From: Solea solea
Taxonomy: Eukaryota; Chordata; Actinopteri; Pleuronectiformes; Soleidae
Assembly (NCBI RefSeq): GCF_958295425.1
Contig: NC_081145.1
Coordinates: 21,870,465 to 21,934,464, forward strand
Length of the DNA stretch: 64,000 bases
Direction of reading: 5' to 3'
The translations under genes were made by a program, and so were the position numbers. Within the stretch, counting starts at the first letter, position 1; every line of letters starts with the position of its first letter. A model generated the notes under the pieces. That model ran no database searches, was not told the origin of the DNA, and saw only the letters and a list, made by a program, of their open reading frames with translations. Positions 24,251 through 37,195 of the stretch are shown piece by piece.

Positions 24251-25110
24251 AACCCTAAAGATCTGCTTTCAATAGCATCCTACCCAGCAGGCTGCTCTTC
24301 AAGATGTCCAACCTGGGCATACAGCACAGCATTTGTCTGTGGATAAAGGACTTTTGACAAACAGGCCACAGCCGGTCAAAATGGGCCCCCTCCACCCTGA
24401 CACTGAGCACAGGAGCCCCACAAGGTCGTGTGCTGAGCTGATCCCTTTACTTTACTGCCTGTATACACACAACTGCATTCCATCACATCACACCAATGCA
24501 ATTATCAAATTTGCAGATGACACGACAGTGGTGGGGCTGATCAGCAAGAACAATGAGTCTGCCTACAGGGAGGACGTGCAAGGGCAGACAGTGTGCTGAC
24601 ACCAATCAACGAAATAACTCATAATTGATTTCAGGAAAATGGAGGACGTACACACGATGCAATGGCGAGGAAGTAGGGAGGCTTGCATGGTTTAAATTCC
24701 AGGGCACCCACATCACAGAGGACCTCCAATGGACACTTAATACCATCATGCTGGTGGAAAAAAGCCCAGAAGCGGTGATACTTCCTGAGAACACTCAGGA
24801 GGATTAACCCATCACAGCAGCTGCTCGTGTCCGTCCACCGCTGCACCGTCGGGAGTGTCCTGACACACAGCATCAACATCTGTCTGCAGCAGATAGACAA
24901 GGCTCTGCAGAGATGAATGAAAACAGCACGGAACCATCACCAGCTCCCCACCACACCATCCCTGAACGATATCTTCACCTCATATAGCATCCTCAACGAC
25001 TCTTTCCATCCTATCCATCACATTTTTGAACCACTGCCCATTGGCAAAAGTTACTGATCCATTACAACACAAACCTCATGATTCCTGAACAGTTTTTACT
25101 CAAGAGCCTC
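24245..25110 (+). mobile_element. Decayed L2-like LINE reverse-transcriptase fragment
   Basis: Frames carry FNSILPSRLLFKMSNLGI, DFLTNRPQ, then LIPLLYCLYTHNC and IIKFADDTTVVGLISKNNES, where FADD is the catalytic box of the polymerase, and further LRTLRRINPSQQLL, RCTVGSVLTHSI and FEPLPIGKSY-like ends. Frameshifts and stops split it. Domain order matches the end of ORF2 in L2-type fish LINEs. Confidence 0.8.
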
Positions 25111-26514
25111 AAGAACCTCCCAATACAAGTCAATATAATATATGGTTATTTTAAAGTGAATAGGATAAGCACTTTTTTTCTTTCAAGCTGGGATGGGAGA
25201 CTCAAACCAATCCCTTATCATTTACCACAACGAGTCAATTTAAATGTTTCTCTTGCAGCTTTCCTGTGCCACTGGCACAATACCAGGTGAAATCCACTGT
25301 GGGATGTGCAAGGGTTGGGCTGGGTTATAATTCACTGACAACAAACGTCACAGTAAAAGAAAACCGACAAATGTTTATACATTATTGTGCAACCAAGCTT
25401 GTAAATCACATAATGGCTTTTAAACGTTTTACCTCAGATTGGAGAAATGTTTTCAAAGTATTTGTAAAGATGTTCCCAGTTATTTATTTTTTTGGACTAC
25501 CAAATATCAGTCACTGTATTTAGTTACAGGAGTTAAAATCGGTGGTCATCGTGTTGCAGTTACGTTTTGCTGTCCCTTGCAGTTTTTGTTTGTATGAGAA
25601 AAATAATGTGATAAAACTTTGAATGGTAATAGAAAGACAAGCATGAAACAGTGAGTGCATAATGTCCATGGAGCAGGCAAATATCTTAATGTTGATCATC
25701 AATAACATTTCAGGCATCTCATTATTATTCTCTTTTTTGTGTGTTAAAAATGTGGCGTTAAATGCAGTGATTGGAGGAATGGGTATTCATGATCAGGACT
25801 GATGTTAGGTAGATTAAAATTGGAGACGAATGTGTGTTTTATAGCAGTGCTAGTAGTGGTAGGGAAGCTAAGGTAAACTAAGATGTACTCTTTCTGATTC
25901 CCCATAGGGGATATTCAAAGGGCCTCAAGGCACTGAGGGTGAGTTCTTTTAAAGAAGCTCTAATCAAAAGGTGAAGGGATTATTTGCATTTTTGTTGGCT
26001 GTTTGCAGGGCAGATTATCCACCAGGCAAAATACCTAATTAACAAAATTGCTAGCTAAGTGTGCCTCATCCTGTTAGCATTATCGGTGTTGTACATTTCC
26101 TGCTAAACAGGTCTCACCTAACAACCGCGGGCAAGAGACCAGGGTATGCTGGCCAGCAGCGGATATACATTTTTTTTAACACTTTTTGAGTGTTAAAACG
26201 TGTATTTATGCAGTGCATTTTTAAAAAAAAAAACTAGTGTGTGTAAAATAAACCCCAACATTTATTGATGAAGTTTCACGTTGCAGTTGATTATCCCTCA
26301 CCACATACTTCCCTTCCAAGTGTGTTGGACAACCTATAGGCTTCAGTTAGCAGCAACATTCAAGATTTTTAATTGGTCCATTGTGGGCTATTGTAAAAAC
26401 ATGGTGGTCCAAAATGGTGGCCTCTGTGACTCCCTCTATAAAGATGGCTCATTATGGAGTCATGAAAAACCGCAATTCATACAACCAGGTAATTGTACAC
26501 TTATAAAAACTTAG

Positions 26515-27530
26515 CACAAAAAGTATAGGCAAAATTTGTGTTTGGTGGATTATTTCTTTGTTGTAACAATGCTTCTTGGCAATAAATCTTATACCGTTGG
26601 AAAACCTGTTTATTTCCCTTTTAAATGGTGCCACATTTGTAAGGAAAATTGAGCAGCAGAGTTAAATATGTGGGTTGCGCCTATAATGAACTTTCCAAAT
26701 CTTCTCTGCAAATGCCCAACGGCTTTCTACTATTGATTCTTGTTTGGTTTCATTAATTTACTGGATTTGATGAATGACGTCTGAACAAATAAGACATATT
26801 GGCAATTTAACAATTTATTCATTTAACAAACAGGGACCTCAGTAGCATGTGGAAAAAAAAAAACACACAGCGAGAACAGCCTGGCACCTCCTCCTCATGC
26901 TGGTAATCCAATTCTTCAACCAGCATTTGTCTCAGATCAGCCAACGTGGTTGCGTTGCTCACTCTGACACAAACAGCACAGCTGATCCCACAAATGGTGA
27001 ATGGGGTTGAGGTCAGGATTGCAGGCAGGCCATTCCATCCTCATCAGGTCATCTTGATCAGTCCCAAACTGTGGAGATATGGGTTTGCTACTGGTTGAAG
27101 ATTCTCTGCTGCCCCACACCATCCCACTGAATCCACCAAAAGCTGTTACCCTTTCAGTGTTACCCCTCAGATCCACCTGCCATAGGCATAATCTAGACTC
27201 ATCACTGCACATAACGTTCCTCCACCTGTTCAGGTTAAGTTCCATTGTCTACACCTGGGGTAACAGAAGCTCAAAACAGAAGTCAATAGCTGAATAGATA
27301 AGACAAGATTTGCGCCATGGGCACAACCCACACACTCAACTCTTCTGCTTAACCCACAAATGCATTTTCCTTACAAATGTGGCACCGTTTAAAAGGAAAA
27401 CATGTAGGGGGTTTCCTTTAAAATTAGAGACACTTCCCAAATCTTAATGTGCCAATGAGAAATATTTTTAGTGTGTGGTTATTATAACACAGTTTTGCGC
27501 AGTACTTTATACCCAAACTAAAATTGTAAC
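26515..27530 (-). mobile_element. Tc1/mariner-type transposon relic with inverted terminal repeats
   Basis: The ends are imperfect inverted repeats: near 26620-26650 ggtgccacatttgtaaggaa is mirrored by ttccttacaaatgtggcacc near 27365-27390, with similarity extending outward to gcaaaa..tgtgtt at both ends. The interior minus strand encodes a degraded transposase. The element is about 1.0 kb, shorter than intact Tc1 (1.3-1.6 kb). Confidence 0.8.
26937..27245 (-). pseudogene. Tc1-family transposase remnant
   Basis: The minus-strand frame reads LNRWRNVMCSDESRLCLWQV, then FGGFSGMVWGS, and WPACNPDLNPIHHLWDQL. SDES contributes the first and WPAxxPDLNPI(E/H)HLWD the last part of the DDE catalytic core of Tc1 transposases. 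The segment between, with the second Asp (QDNARPH box), is deleted and the N-terminal DNA-binding domain is missing, so it is inactive. Confidence 0.88.
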
Positions 27531-28836
27531 TCTACCAATGATCTTGCATCAAGTCTTGATCCTGTCCCAACAGGGTTTTAACTTTAAGCGCTTCAGGCTC
27601 ACACTGTTCCATTTTAGTAGTGTTTTACTGCACTTTGTATTCCTAGGTTAAACAAAAACACTGTTATTCATCTTCAAATATTACGACCACATGTCATCAA
27701 ATAACCTGTCATCACTGGTATAGTCAATATTATTTACTACTGATAGCATTAAACACACCCTTAGGAGGTAAATGACAGGTTTAAAACAGCTGAGCTTCTG
27801 CCAAAGTGTAGAGCAAAACTGAGCAACCTATTTATTTTCCAAAACGTGTTTTTCTTGGCTATGAAATATCAAACACACTGCAAATTGTAGTGGCATGAAG
27901 TGGCATGTTGTTAAGGACACCGATACAGGGCTGTACAGCACAATTGAGTACATGGGCTGAGGTTCGGAATAAACTGCAACCTGATCAGTTCAGAATTTCA
28001 CAATAAAACTTTATGACAGGTGTGCCAAGGAGTGCCTTCCGGAACAGATTGTTGACAGCAAACTTTAATCATGCAATTTCAAATTGTTATTAGAAATTGA
28101 TTTACAAAAATACATTCATACATTAAATAAGCTACAACTGAGATAACTCAAATGTCCCTCATTTTCAACAAATTCATTCAATTGGAAATTTGAACTCATC
28201 ATTTTAACTTCTCTTTCATACGTATTCAACACAAGTCGTCAGATTGCTTGGAGGCAGCAATATGCATTTTTATGAATGAGTTTTACTGTCCCATCATTTT
28301 TTATATACTCTTTTTTATAGAAAAGAAGGGAGAGTTTATCATTCTAAATAAAAAAAACAAAAGCTTGATTTTCAGTTGAACAAAGATTCTTTGATTTCAA
28401 CAGAAATCCGGTCATGTTGATGCTCCTATTGATCCATTTATTCTGTCACGGTCCATTAGAATAACACAGGAGGCTTTGTGATGACTGCTGAAAATAAAAA
28501 AAACTAAACCATCTGATGTCCTTTTATTAGAAAAAAAATAAATCCTGTTTGACATTATTATGAATGAAACTTTTCAGGTCAGATTGACTTTTATGGATAT
28601 GAACTACTTCTCTGCTTTCACGCTTACAATTTCACATTGTTTTCCTTTTTGTCATCCAGTACATTTTTTCACTCTGTTATCTTGAGATACAATAATCAAT
28701 TCAGTCAGAGTTATCCCGTGATAGCGAGGTAAGGTAATGGGTTATCTCGGTATAACAAAACTTTTTCTTGTGATAACCAGATCATTAATCTGCGCAACAT
28801 CCTGCAGTAGAGGGTTCACCCTCAGCAAACCATTAT

Positions 28837-28895
28837 GTATATGTATATATATATACATACATATACATATAAGTACACACACACGTACATATATA
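28837..28895. repeat. AT/CATA-rich simple sequence
   Basis: Alternating tatatat, acatacatata and cacaca runs. Confidence 0.7.
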
Positions 28896-29359
28896 TTATT
28901 ACTCGGAAACTTGCCGTTTCCCTGCACCAAGAATCAGGGACATGGATGCTTGTCAGTGAAAGCATGGCTGCAAAATTTTTAACTCATGACCGGAAAAACT
29001 GAGACAACGGTTCACTTAGTAAAAAAATGAAAAATTAAACATCCCTCCATGAAAGAGGAAAAAGTATGACAACTGAACAAAACTGTGTCTGTCTGACAAT
29101 GCAGTTTATTGTACTTCACGACTGAATACGTCTTTTATAAAATAAATTTTAATCTTGACAATGATCTTTTGAAGTCGGTCTGAAGGGACATTTTTAAACT
29201 GCCATAAAGTCCCTGGTCTAAATTTAAATGTGAGGCCATGAAGTGCACATCAAGCAAATATACTGCGTGTCAATCAGGAGAAAGAAACCTCAGTTAAATA
29301 TTTGAATAGATTTTATTGTTAGAGATTGGGGGAAATCAGCTGATTAGAAGACGTGTTTG

Positions 29360-29930
29360 GAACTCTCACAAAGCTCGGACCCAAATGCACAAGACCAGAA
29401 ACAGGAAAAGGGTGTAAAGAGCTTTATTGACTCCTTAATTCAGCAAAACAAAAGGTGAGATGGAACTGCTCTGAAACAAAGGCTAAACGCTAAGCTAAAC
29501 TTGACTTGTACTGAGAAACAAACACAAACCTTAGCTAGACTATAACAACAAAAGATCTCTCTCTTTATTCGTAACATGAAGTGGCACGGACGCTGACAAC
29601 AAACGCAAGACACTGTGGTAACGGAGAAGGGAGTATATGTAGGGAGTGAGGGTAATGAGCACCAGGTGAACACAATCAGGAAATCAGGCGACAAAGAACA
29701 AGACAGACAAGGTGCTCACAGGAAGTAGAGAAACCCCTTACCAAAATAAAACAGGTGTCACTGAACTAAAACTAAATAACACAAAATAAAACAGGAAGTG
29801 ACACTGAACTAAAACCAAATGACACAAAATAAAACAGGAAGTGACACTGAACTAAAACCAAATGACACAAAATAAAACAGGAAGTGACACTGAACTAAAA
29901 CTAACTAACACAACTGCCGGTGCATGACAA
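29360..29930. repeat. Composite dispersed repeat containing a 43-bp minisatellite
   Basis: Begins near tcggacccaaatgcacaaga with agctttattgactcc, resembling a recurrent teleost repeat, includes gggagtatatgtagggagtg and gcaccaggtgaacacaatca, and ends after the tandem array at 29742-29912 with gtgcatgac. Confidence 0.5.
29742..29912. repeat. 43-bp tandem repeat, about four copies
   Basis: Units starting aggaagtgacactgaact occur at 29793, 29836 and 29879, exactly 43 bp apart; a diverged first unit (agg at 29753) is 40 bp upstream. Copies 2-4 are nearly identical. Confidence 0.92.
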
Positions 29931-32900
29931 GACGTGCAAACAGGGACAAAGCTTTCCCTTGCTTGTGGAGGTCCTGTGGTGTTCCCAGGCCAAATGGGAA
30001 CACCAGTCTCCATATCAACAGAAATTGTTTTGCCAATTGTATCCACAATCCCAGGCTTTTGGTCAAATAGCTATATGACCAAAGATGGGAACAGGAATGT
30101 AGATTGATTGTTGTTTTAATACTACGTATTAACAACATCATTAAGTGCATTGTGATTGTCAATCACTTTTGGTGAACAAATAGGCAGGACGAAGCTACAT
30201 TTTCAACTTTCAACTGGCTGTGACAAGTCTATCTCTGTCTGGTACCTGGTTAGTGCCACGACCAGCTTACTCAGGCAGACTTGATCACACTTCTCTGGTC
30301 TTCTCGAACAGAGGAGGTCCAACGTGCCAAACAAGCACTCAGTCTTTCGATGTTCGGATTTAAAAGGGGAAATCTTGTAACCAGTAACCAATAATGTCAC
30401 CTCAGTGTCTCTACCGTCTCCAGTGTCTTTGCTTCTTGGGTGTCTTCCTTACGGCAGACAAAATGGCTTCTAACAGCTGCTAAAGGCTGATGAGTCTTTT
30501 TAAGAGGAAGTAACCTCTGGAACAAACAGAATCAATGATGTGCTGCTAGACGAAGGCCACATCAAAATCAAAGAAGCCCTATTCACCCTTGAACCGATAG
30601 GTCACACTCTTGCCGCCTGATCATTTCCCTATGTACAAGCACCTACCTTTCATGTAATTACATCTGAAACAGAAAAAAAAGAGTGAGTCACAAGTGAGGG
30701 GTCCCTGTCCACAGAGGAACAGATGTGCTACAGATTTACACATGTCCTACTATTTCCTGTACAAGAAAGATATAAGAAATTGGACTAATTCTGAGGTCAG
30801 CTGGCAGGGTGGCAGAGATATTGATGCATGCACATGAAATTAGGAAACATGATAGATAGTAACAGGAAACAGGCCACATTGACTGGCAAACTTCAAACAG
30901 CTTGTGTAATAACGGCTGCTTAGAAACTGACCTGCAAAAGGTCCTTGATAAAGGAAGTGGAGACAGCTGAGCAGGTGAGTAGTGTTTCTCTCCTGAGAAA
31001 AACACAGAGGACAGATGTGACAACATTTCATTGTACAACATATATTGTAATTTACAGCAGAATAATGAATGTAAATTCAATAATACTTTGCAACATTTGG
31101 CTTTTTGTACATTTATATATATTTATTTGTATTTTATATTATACTAAAATAAAATTAAATACCATTCATATTCCAATACAAACATATTTGTTCTCATTTC
31201 ATTTAACTCAAAAATACTTTAGTTAAAAATTAATAAAAGAAAATAAAAGAAATATTGAACATCTTTATACATTATTACTATTATATTGTCATTGTTGTCA
31301 TTGTTGCCTTTTGTTGTGCTGATTGTGCTTTCAATTGTGTCCATACCTGGTTGCTCCTGTTGTATAACTGTCTGGCATTGGCTGCAGCAATAAATTGGAT
31401 TATTCATTAACCTGTCCAAATAAGCTTTCCTAAAACCGTTCTAAGTATTCACACAATCGGTCATAAGCACGTCTCTAACTTTCCTCAAGGTATGAAGGGC
31501 TAACAAATTGTTATTGCTGCCTTGAGCCTGCAATACTCAACAGGTAACACAGCATCACAATGAGTACAAATGTATTACACGACTGTTAGAACAACTATGA
31601 TTATTCTTATATTCAGTGTCATTAAAGATAATCCAGGCACACTAACAACAGTGGAGCATTTAACTAGGCACAGTGGACTGTGACTCCTTCATCTGGCTAA
31701 TTAACAATCTATTTTCACTTTGGAAGAGTCATTGTGGACCTAAATTCCCCCCACCTAACCCTCAGGTGGGCTATTATGGGTTTGCACTGAGGTGGAATTT
31801 CAGGACCTATGGTGCCCTGAAGGTAGTGTGGGTTATTTTTATGCAGCTAATCCTGTTGCCTGTCCAAGGGACAGTCCTTCTTCCTGCTGACCACACAAAG
31901 CAGTTTATCATCTGGTATAATTACAAACATTTAAATATATGGCTTCAATCATTTGTATATGTGTAATTCACCAAGTAATGTTTTAACTGAGTATGAGTGA
32001 ATGAATAGTAGGGTCATGATTTAGGAGGGCTAATTTGAACTAAAGTTGGTAACTGCAAACATGCAACAAAGCAGACTTAAGGGAGATTTGTATTGATACT
32101 TCAAATTCAGGTGCTGTTCTTGCCCCCAGGTCGCCACCTGCTCACCCCTGATGACCGGAACCAGCTTTAGCACACACTTGCTCTCACTGAAAGGACAGCT
32201 GTCAGCTGGCATATAAAGAAAAACTCATTTTAGCCTCAAAATAAAAGCTCACTGAATGGAGTTTACCTTGTGGCACTTTACGTCAGGTAAGCATTTATTC
32301 ATTAACAAACAGCCTAAACTCATAAGCAGAGGACTGCCTCTGACTGCATCCTGATTGGATAAAGTGTTGTGGGATACATGCAAACGTTTCTTTGACATTT
32401 ATTGTCAGAGACCTGAGACTGAGTGACCCAAGTCACTGAGCAAACACCCAAGATCAGCGAGAGCTGCCAGAATATAGAGTTGTTTTACATTTGACTCTCC
32501 TCCATTTATCCTCAATGTGTGCTGCTGTTTAACTCCCACCTGACCTTAAGGCCCACTTGCACATCTGCTCCCCATCTCTTGTGTTACAGTGCATTGAGAC
32601 TAGCTTTCACTTTGTAAAATGCATTTATGCCGGGCACGAAAAAAAGCATAGTTCAGGTCGTAAGCACAAACTGCAGCGGTTCCTGGGGCCCCGACAGAGT
32701 GTCAAATGATGAAAGCCACAAGGGTGGAACTCTTTCTGTGTCTGTCTACATCAGTTTTGTGAACATAAATAGATGAATAGACATTTATGCATGGTTCTCT
32801 TCAAAACCACCCAAAGTCCCATTCACACAGGCAATCGTGTAGCACGTCGTTATCACATATTCTTCATCTTACACTGTCAGCACAGGTATAAGGAGCAAAC

Positions 32901-33057
32901 TGGGGTTCAGAGGTAGAGGCATCAAAAAGAAGAAGGAGACACTGATGATCATAAGAAAGCTCCTCACAAGAGAAGGGCTAAAAGGCAAGATGCAGTTTGG
33001 GTCATAACTTCAGTTTGGAACACTCTTAAACTATTAATTGCGACAAATGGAAATAGA

Positions 33058-33120
33058 ATAGAAGAAGCTTTATTTTCATTGTCAGCACAACAAAATCACT
33101 TAGTGCATCAGTCACACATT
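33058..33120. repeat. Retroelement 3'-tail-like fragment
   Basis: agaagctttattttcattgt followed by acaacaaaatcactt resembles the 3' end of common fish retroposons. Short and diverged. Confidence 0.35.
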
Positions 33121-34455
33121 TACATAAATCAATCAAACACTTATTCATCCATAAAATCCAGTTGATTTAATGTTGAGGAGTCCACTCTTTAGATTCTTCT
33201 GGAGGTGCAAAGCAGGAAGCCCTTTATTCCATAGTGAGCTCATTCAAGCAAGACGTTGAATAACTTCAATAAACTTTTGAGCCTAGATTCTGTGATGTGA
33301 GGCAGCATTGGTGTAGCAAGAATTGAGTTAGGAAGGAGCCTTATTTAAATTGGCCACCCTGGTGTGAGAATGGCTGAGATCGGAGTGAGGCTGGTAGACT
33401 GCGGTCAGCTGTCAGCTACCTGACACCTCCTCACCTCCTCTAATGTCCCCACTTCCCTCTTACAGGCACCCCCTTCATCGCTACCCATAGCAAGTCAACC
33501 TCTACTTCATATTAACTCCATCCCCTCCCTTTCTCCATCTATCTCTTGATAATGATATGTTTACAGACACCCACTGATATACATTCAGATAGCACCTTGA
33601 TAGCAGATCCCCCTGCAGGCAGTTATTTTACCATTCAGACTTATTACTAACATCTGCCCCGGGTGATCCAATCACATGCTGACAGCTCTAATTACAGGTC
33701 TGAACACACCCAATGTGTCCTGAATGCATCTTAAGTTTATCCAACCAAACAAAAGCACATTTGGAAGTTGTGTTTAGCCACATTCCTGGGCATGCATAAG
33801 CGCAATATGTCCTTAGGACAGGGCTGATGTCCTTGGGACTGACTACAGTTTCACTTCTTAGTGTTTCATAAATGATTTAAAGTCAAAACTGGTTTTATTC
33901 ACTAAGCTCCTTCTGACTCAAGACAGTCACACTCATTTAAAACATTATTTTGTTCTTGTGAACAGACATGATGCCAGTGTCTATATGACCCGATCTCATG
34001 TCGTCCGGAGAGACATTTTAATATCAGATATGTGCAGTCTTACTAGATCACTCAGGATGGACGTTAATGTAAATCAGGTCTGACCAGGGCCTTTAAAGTG
34101 CTTATGGCACACAGGGGTTTCACCACAAACAGATGGAGATAGAGGAGAATCCCAGGCATCGCTGAGAACAAATGTCACGGTGTCTGTGATTCTGGAACCC
34201 CCGCAAACCCCTGTGTTGTTCAGTGTGGGATGCGAATGGAAGGGAGGGGCCAGTCTTGTTCGGCAAGAATTGTGTAACTCATGCCCTATTCATATTTGGG
34301 CCTTAGCAGGGTTTCAGGATGTGGCTGTGTTCATGATCTGGATCTAGGTAAAAGAAAAAAGCTCAAAAGTCTCTCTTATTAATTACCTGGAGCTCTAACT
34401 CTTCATGCAGTGAAAGCTTCTGGTCTTGCTGTCACAGCATAACCCACAGTCATCT

Positions 34456-34655
34456 AGTCCTGGTATACTTCCACGCACACAGTGTCTCTCTCCGCTGCGC
34501 GACGGGCCTTTCAGCTGTGAGCCGCTCGAACCAGACGTGCCTGAGGGAGCTGTAGCATTGTTCTCTTCTTCTTTAGTAGGGAATGCGTCCTATTCCCTGC
34601 GTCCAGACTTGGATTGTGGAGTGGGATACTACAGGACCCTGACGCGATCCTGTCT
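34456..34655. mobile_element. MITE, family B copy 1 (right end truncated)
   Basis: Starts cctggtatacttccacgcac and shares, in order, cctttcagct, gagccgct, aaccagacgtg, gggagct, tagcattgtt, tcttcttcttt, gtcctattccct and tactacaggaccctgacg with the full copy at 47083-47479. Confidence 0.75.
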
Positions 34656-36655
34656 ACGCCACAGATTCAATGCACTGCCAAGCTGTTTCAACTGCATCAA
34701 TAATTGTAAAACATTTAGGAATCAGCTAAGTTATTGACACTTTCAAGTGTGCAGGAGCAGAAAGCCCCTGTGCACTGACGCTTGATAATGACTGTGACAT
34801 TTGACAGCCTGCATTTGAATTTCACCTGAAGAATTCTGGGAACTGTATCTTCTGACAAAACATGCACTTTGAATGCAGATGAATATCTATGTCAGGGATG
34901 TCCGTCCATGTATTCGCTCGAGTGTTTGTCTGGCTCTAATGGCCAAAAATCAATAAATGTGGATATAGTCGCCAGAGTCTGTGCGGAACTTGCACCTAAG
35001 TACTGGAAATCCTGTTTCTTGCAAGACTGGACTGCTTTCATTGATACACGTCTGCAGAAGTACAGATTTGCCTGATAAGCACATGATGCAAGTATGATGA
35101 ATCTATGTGATAGGCTTTAGTTTTCAAGTTCTCTACAAGGAGTCCAAAGTGCTACCCAAATTCTGCTTTCATATCACAGAACTGTGTTAGAGTCGAGTGT
35201 AAAATGCAACATTTCTGAAAAAACAGAGATACCTGTATGTGGGTATGTGGGGGGTCACGTTACTTTAGCCCCTTCGCTATCAAAAAAAACCAAACACCTA
35301 CTTACTTCTGGCTTCTATCTGCTCCTTTTCCAACGTGACATTACGATGTGTGTCGTTTAGGCAGCTGTTTAAAATGATTCAGTTGCTGCTGAGTTTGAAG
35401 GTGCAGAAGTAAAGTGAACAGTGTGACATGTTTCTCTTCAAGGTGCATTCTTCTCTCTCTCCCTTGTGTGTGTTGCACTTCTGCTCTCTTTTTTTTTTTT
35501 TTGTTTTTTTAAAAAACACATGTAGATTTTGATTTAAAAGTGGAAATATATTTGTGTCCACAAACATTTGGTGCTTCTGGGCACAATGTGGAAATGACGG
35601 TGATGATTCACATTGAGTGGTCGTGAACACGGTTATGTTTAGGTACAAAAAGCATCTGCTATGTGCTGCCAGCAAAAGGTCACGGTTCTTCCTCACGGCG
35701 TCAACATCATCTTCCTTGAAAGACAACATGTCACAGCATTGCAGAAAAGCAACATTTACAGAAAAGTAAAAAGAAAAAGCAACATTCTCCTGCATGGGAG
35801 ACTGCGCTGGTTAAATAATGTGCAATGTACACTCACTCACTCACACATACACAGACAGACACACGCACAAGCCAAGCTACAGGTGTTTTTAAGCCCGGGC
35901 AAACATGCTCAGACCACCGTGAAGTTACACACATCAATTAACCCCTTAACCAAAAATATGCTGTGCAATATTATTTTACAAGCACCTTTCTTTTCTTTTT
36001 TTACATAGGTGCAATAACTCTTAACTGTGCGCACGCAATGATTAAACGGCTGCAACAGCAAGACCCCATTCCTTTTCCACTTTGCTTCTTATTTTTTTTG
36101 TGTGTTTGTTGTCGTTAGTTTGTGTGCACTTTCAGGGAAGCTCTCCAACTTTCGCGGTATTCAACGACTAAACAGGAATCTTCAGGACACACTCACAGAT
36201 CACTCTGAGCCGCTAATGAGCAGGTGGTGACAAGACGACGCTTGAGGTTCATACATCGTACGCTTCGACAAACGTTATGAAAACAAAACCAGTTTGGCCC
36301 TCAGGTACTCCCCAGCCAGAAACTGTTCATCAAAAGTCAAAGTTTTGTTTGTTTTTTACCTCAGGCACAGTTGACAGAGTCTGCCCCAATCAAACGTCAA
36401 CAGAAGAAAACTCAAACAGAGAGAGACAAGTCATTAATTCAATAAAATGCAATGTAATGTAATAATGAAATTACAATATGAACTGTGACTTGCGTTTATA
36501 TGGCTGTTCACAGAAGGGACCACATGTACAGACTGTGCAATGTCCTAGATTTGATTGCGGTTCTGAACAACATGCTTTCTTGACCCAATAGTTCAGCTCC
36601 TGCTTTAGGCTGCTGGGGCAAATTTTGTGGTGCACTCACTCTCACTATTTCACAT

Positions 36656-36680
36656 GAATGAATGAATGAATGAATGAATG
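36656..36680. repeat. (GAAT)n microsatellite
   Basis: About six gaat units. Confidence 0.9.
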
Positions 36681-36749
36681 TGTGAATATGACTTTATTAC
36701 ATATCATTAACCTTGTTCTTTCTCTCCCTAGTTTGTGCCTTTCCTTCCT

Positions 36750-36754
<5 letters not shown>

Positions 36755-36790
<36 letters not shown>
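36755..36790. repeat. (CT)n microsatellite
   Basis: About 18 uninterrupted ct units. It produces Leu/Ser and Arg/Glu repeat frames on the two strands, which are not genes. Confidence 0.95.
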
Positions 36791-36794
<4 letters not shown>

Positions 36795-36894
36795 CCTCAT
36801 TTTACAGGCTGCAGGATCCAGGTCCAGTTTCAAGGCCATTATTATTATCAGTAGCAGTAGTAAATAGTATTTTTTTTTTGCTCCTGGTCTCTTT

Positions 36895-37195
36895 CTTCTG
36901 TCTCCACCTCACCTCTCTCTTTCACTTTCTGTCCTGCACCTCTCCTCTGTCCCCCATTTTGCCTTTCACCCCAACCAAGCAAGGCAGGTGGCCACACACT
37001 TTGAACTGGAGATTTCTTCCTGTTAAAAGGGAGGTTTTTTTTCTCTCCACTGATGCCATGTGCTTTGCTCACTGTGTGAAATGTTGGCTTTCTCTTCTCT
37101 GTATAATATTGTAAGGGTTTCTGGCTTGCTATACACGGCGCCTTAAGATAATGTATGTTGTGATTTGGTGCTATCCAAATAAATTGAATGGAATT
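36895..37195 (+). repeat. Teleost retroelement 3' tail
   Basis: Contains ggagatttcttcctgttaaa, agggaggtttttt, ctctgtataatattgtaagg, gcgccttaagata and tgttgtgatttggtgctatc ending in aaataaattgaatgg, the typical end of a widespread teleost retroposon with a hairpin and short A-rich tail. Confidence 0.7.

Noticed and set aside
35379..35795. 138-codon minus-strand open frame
   Set aside because: It includes a poly-Lys run from a T-tract, has no recognisable domain and no exon-like boundaries.
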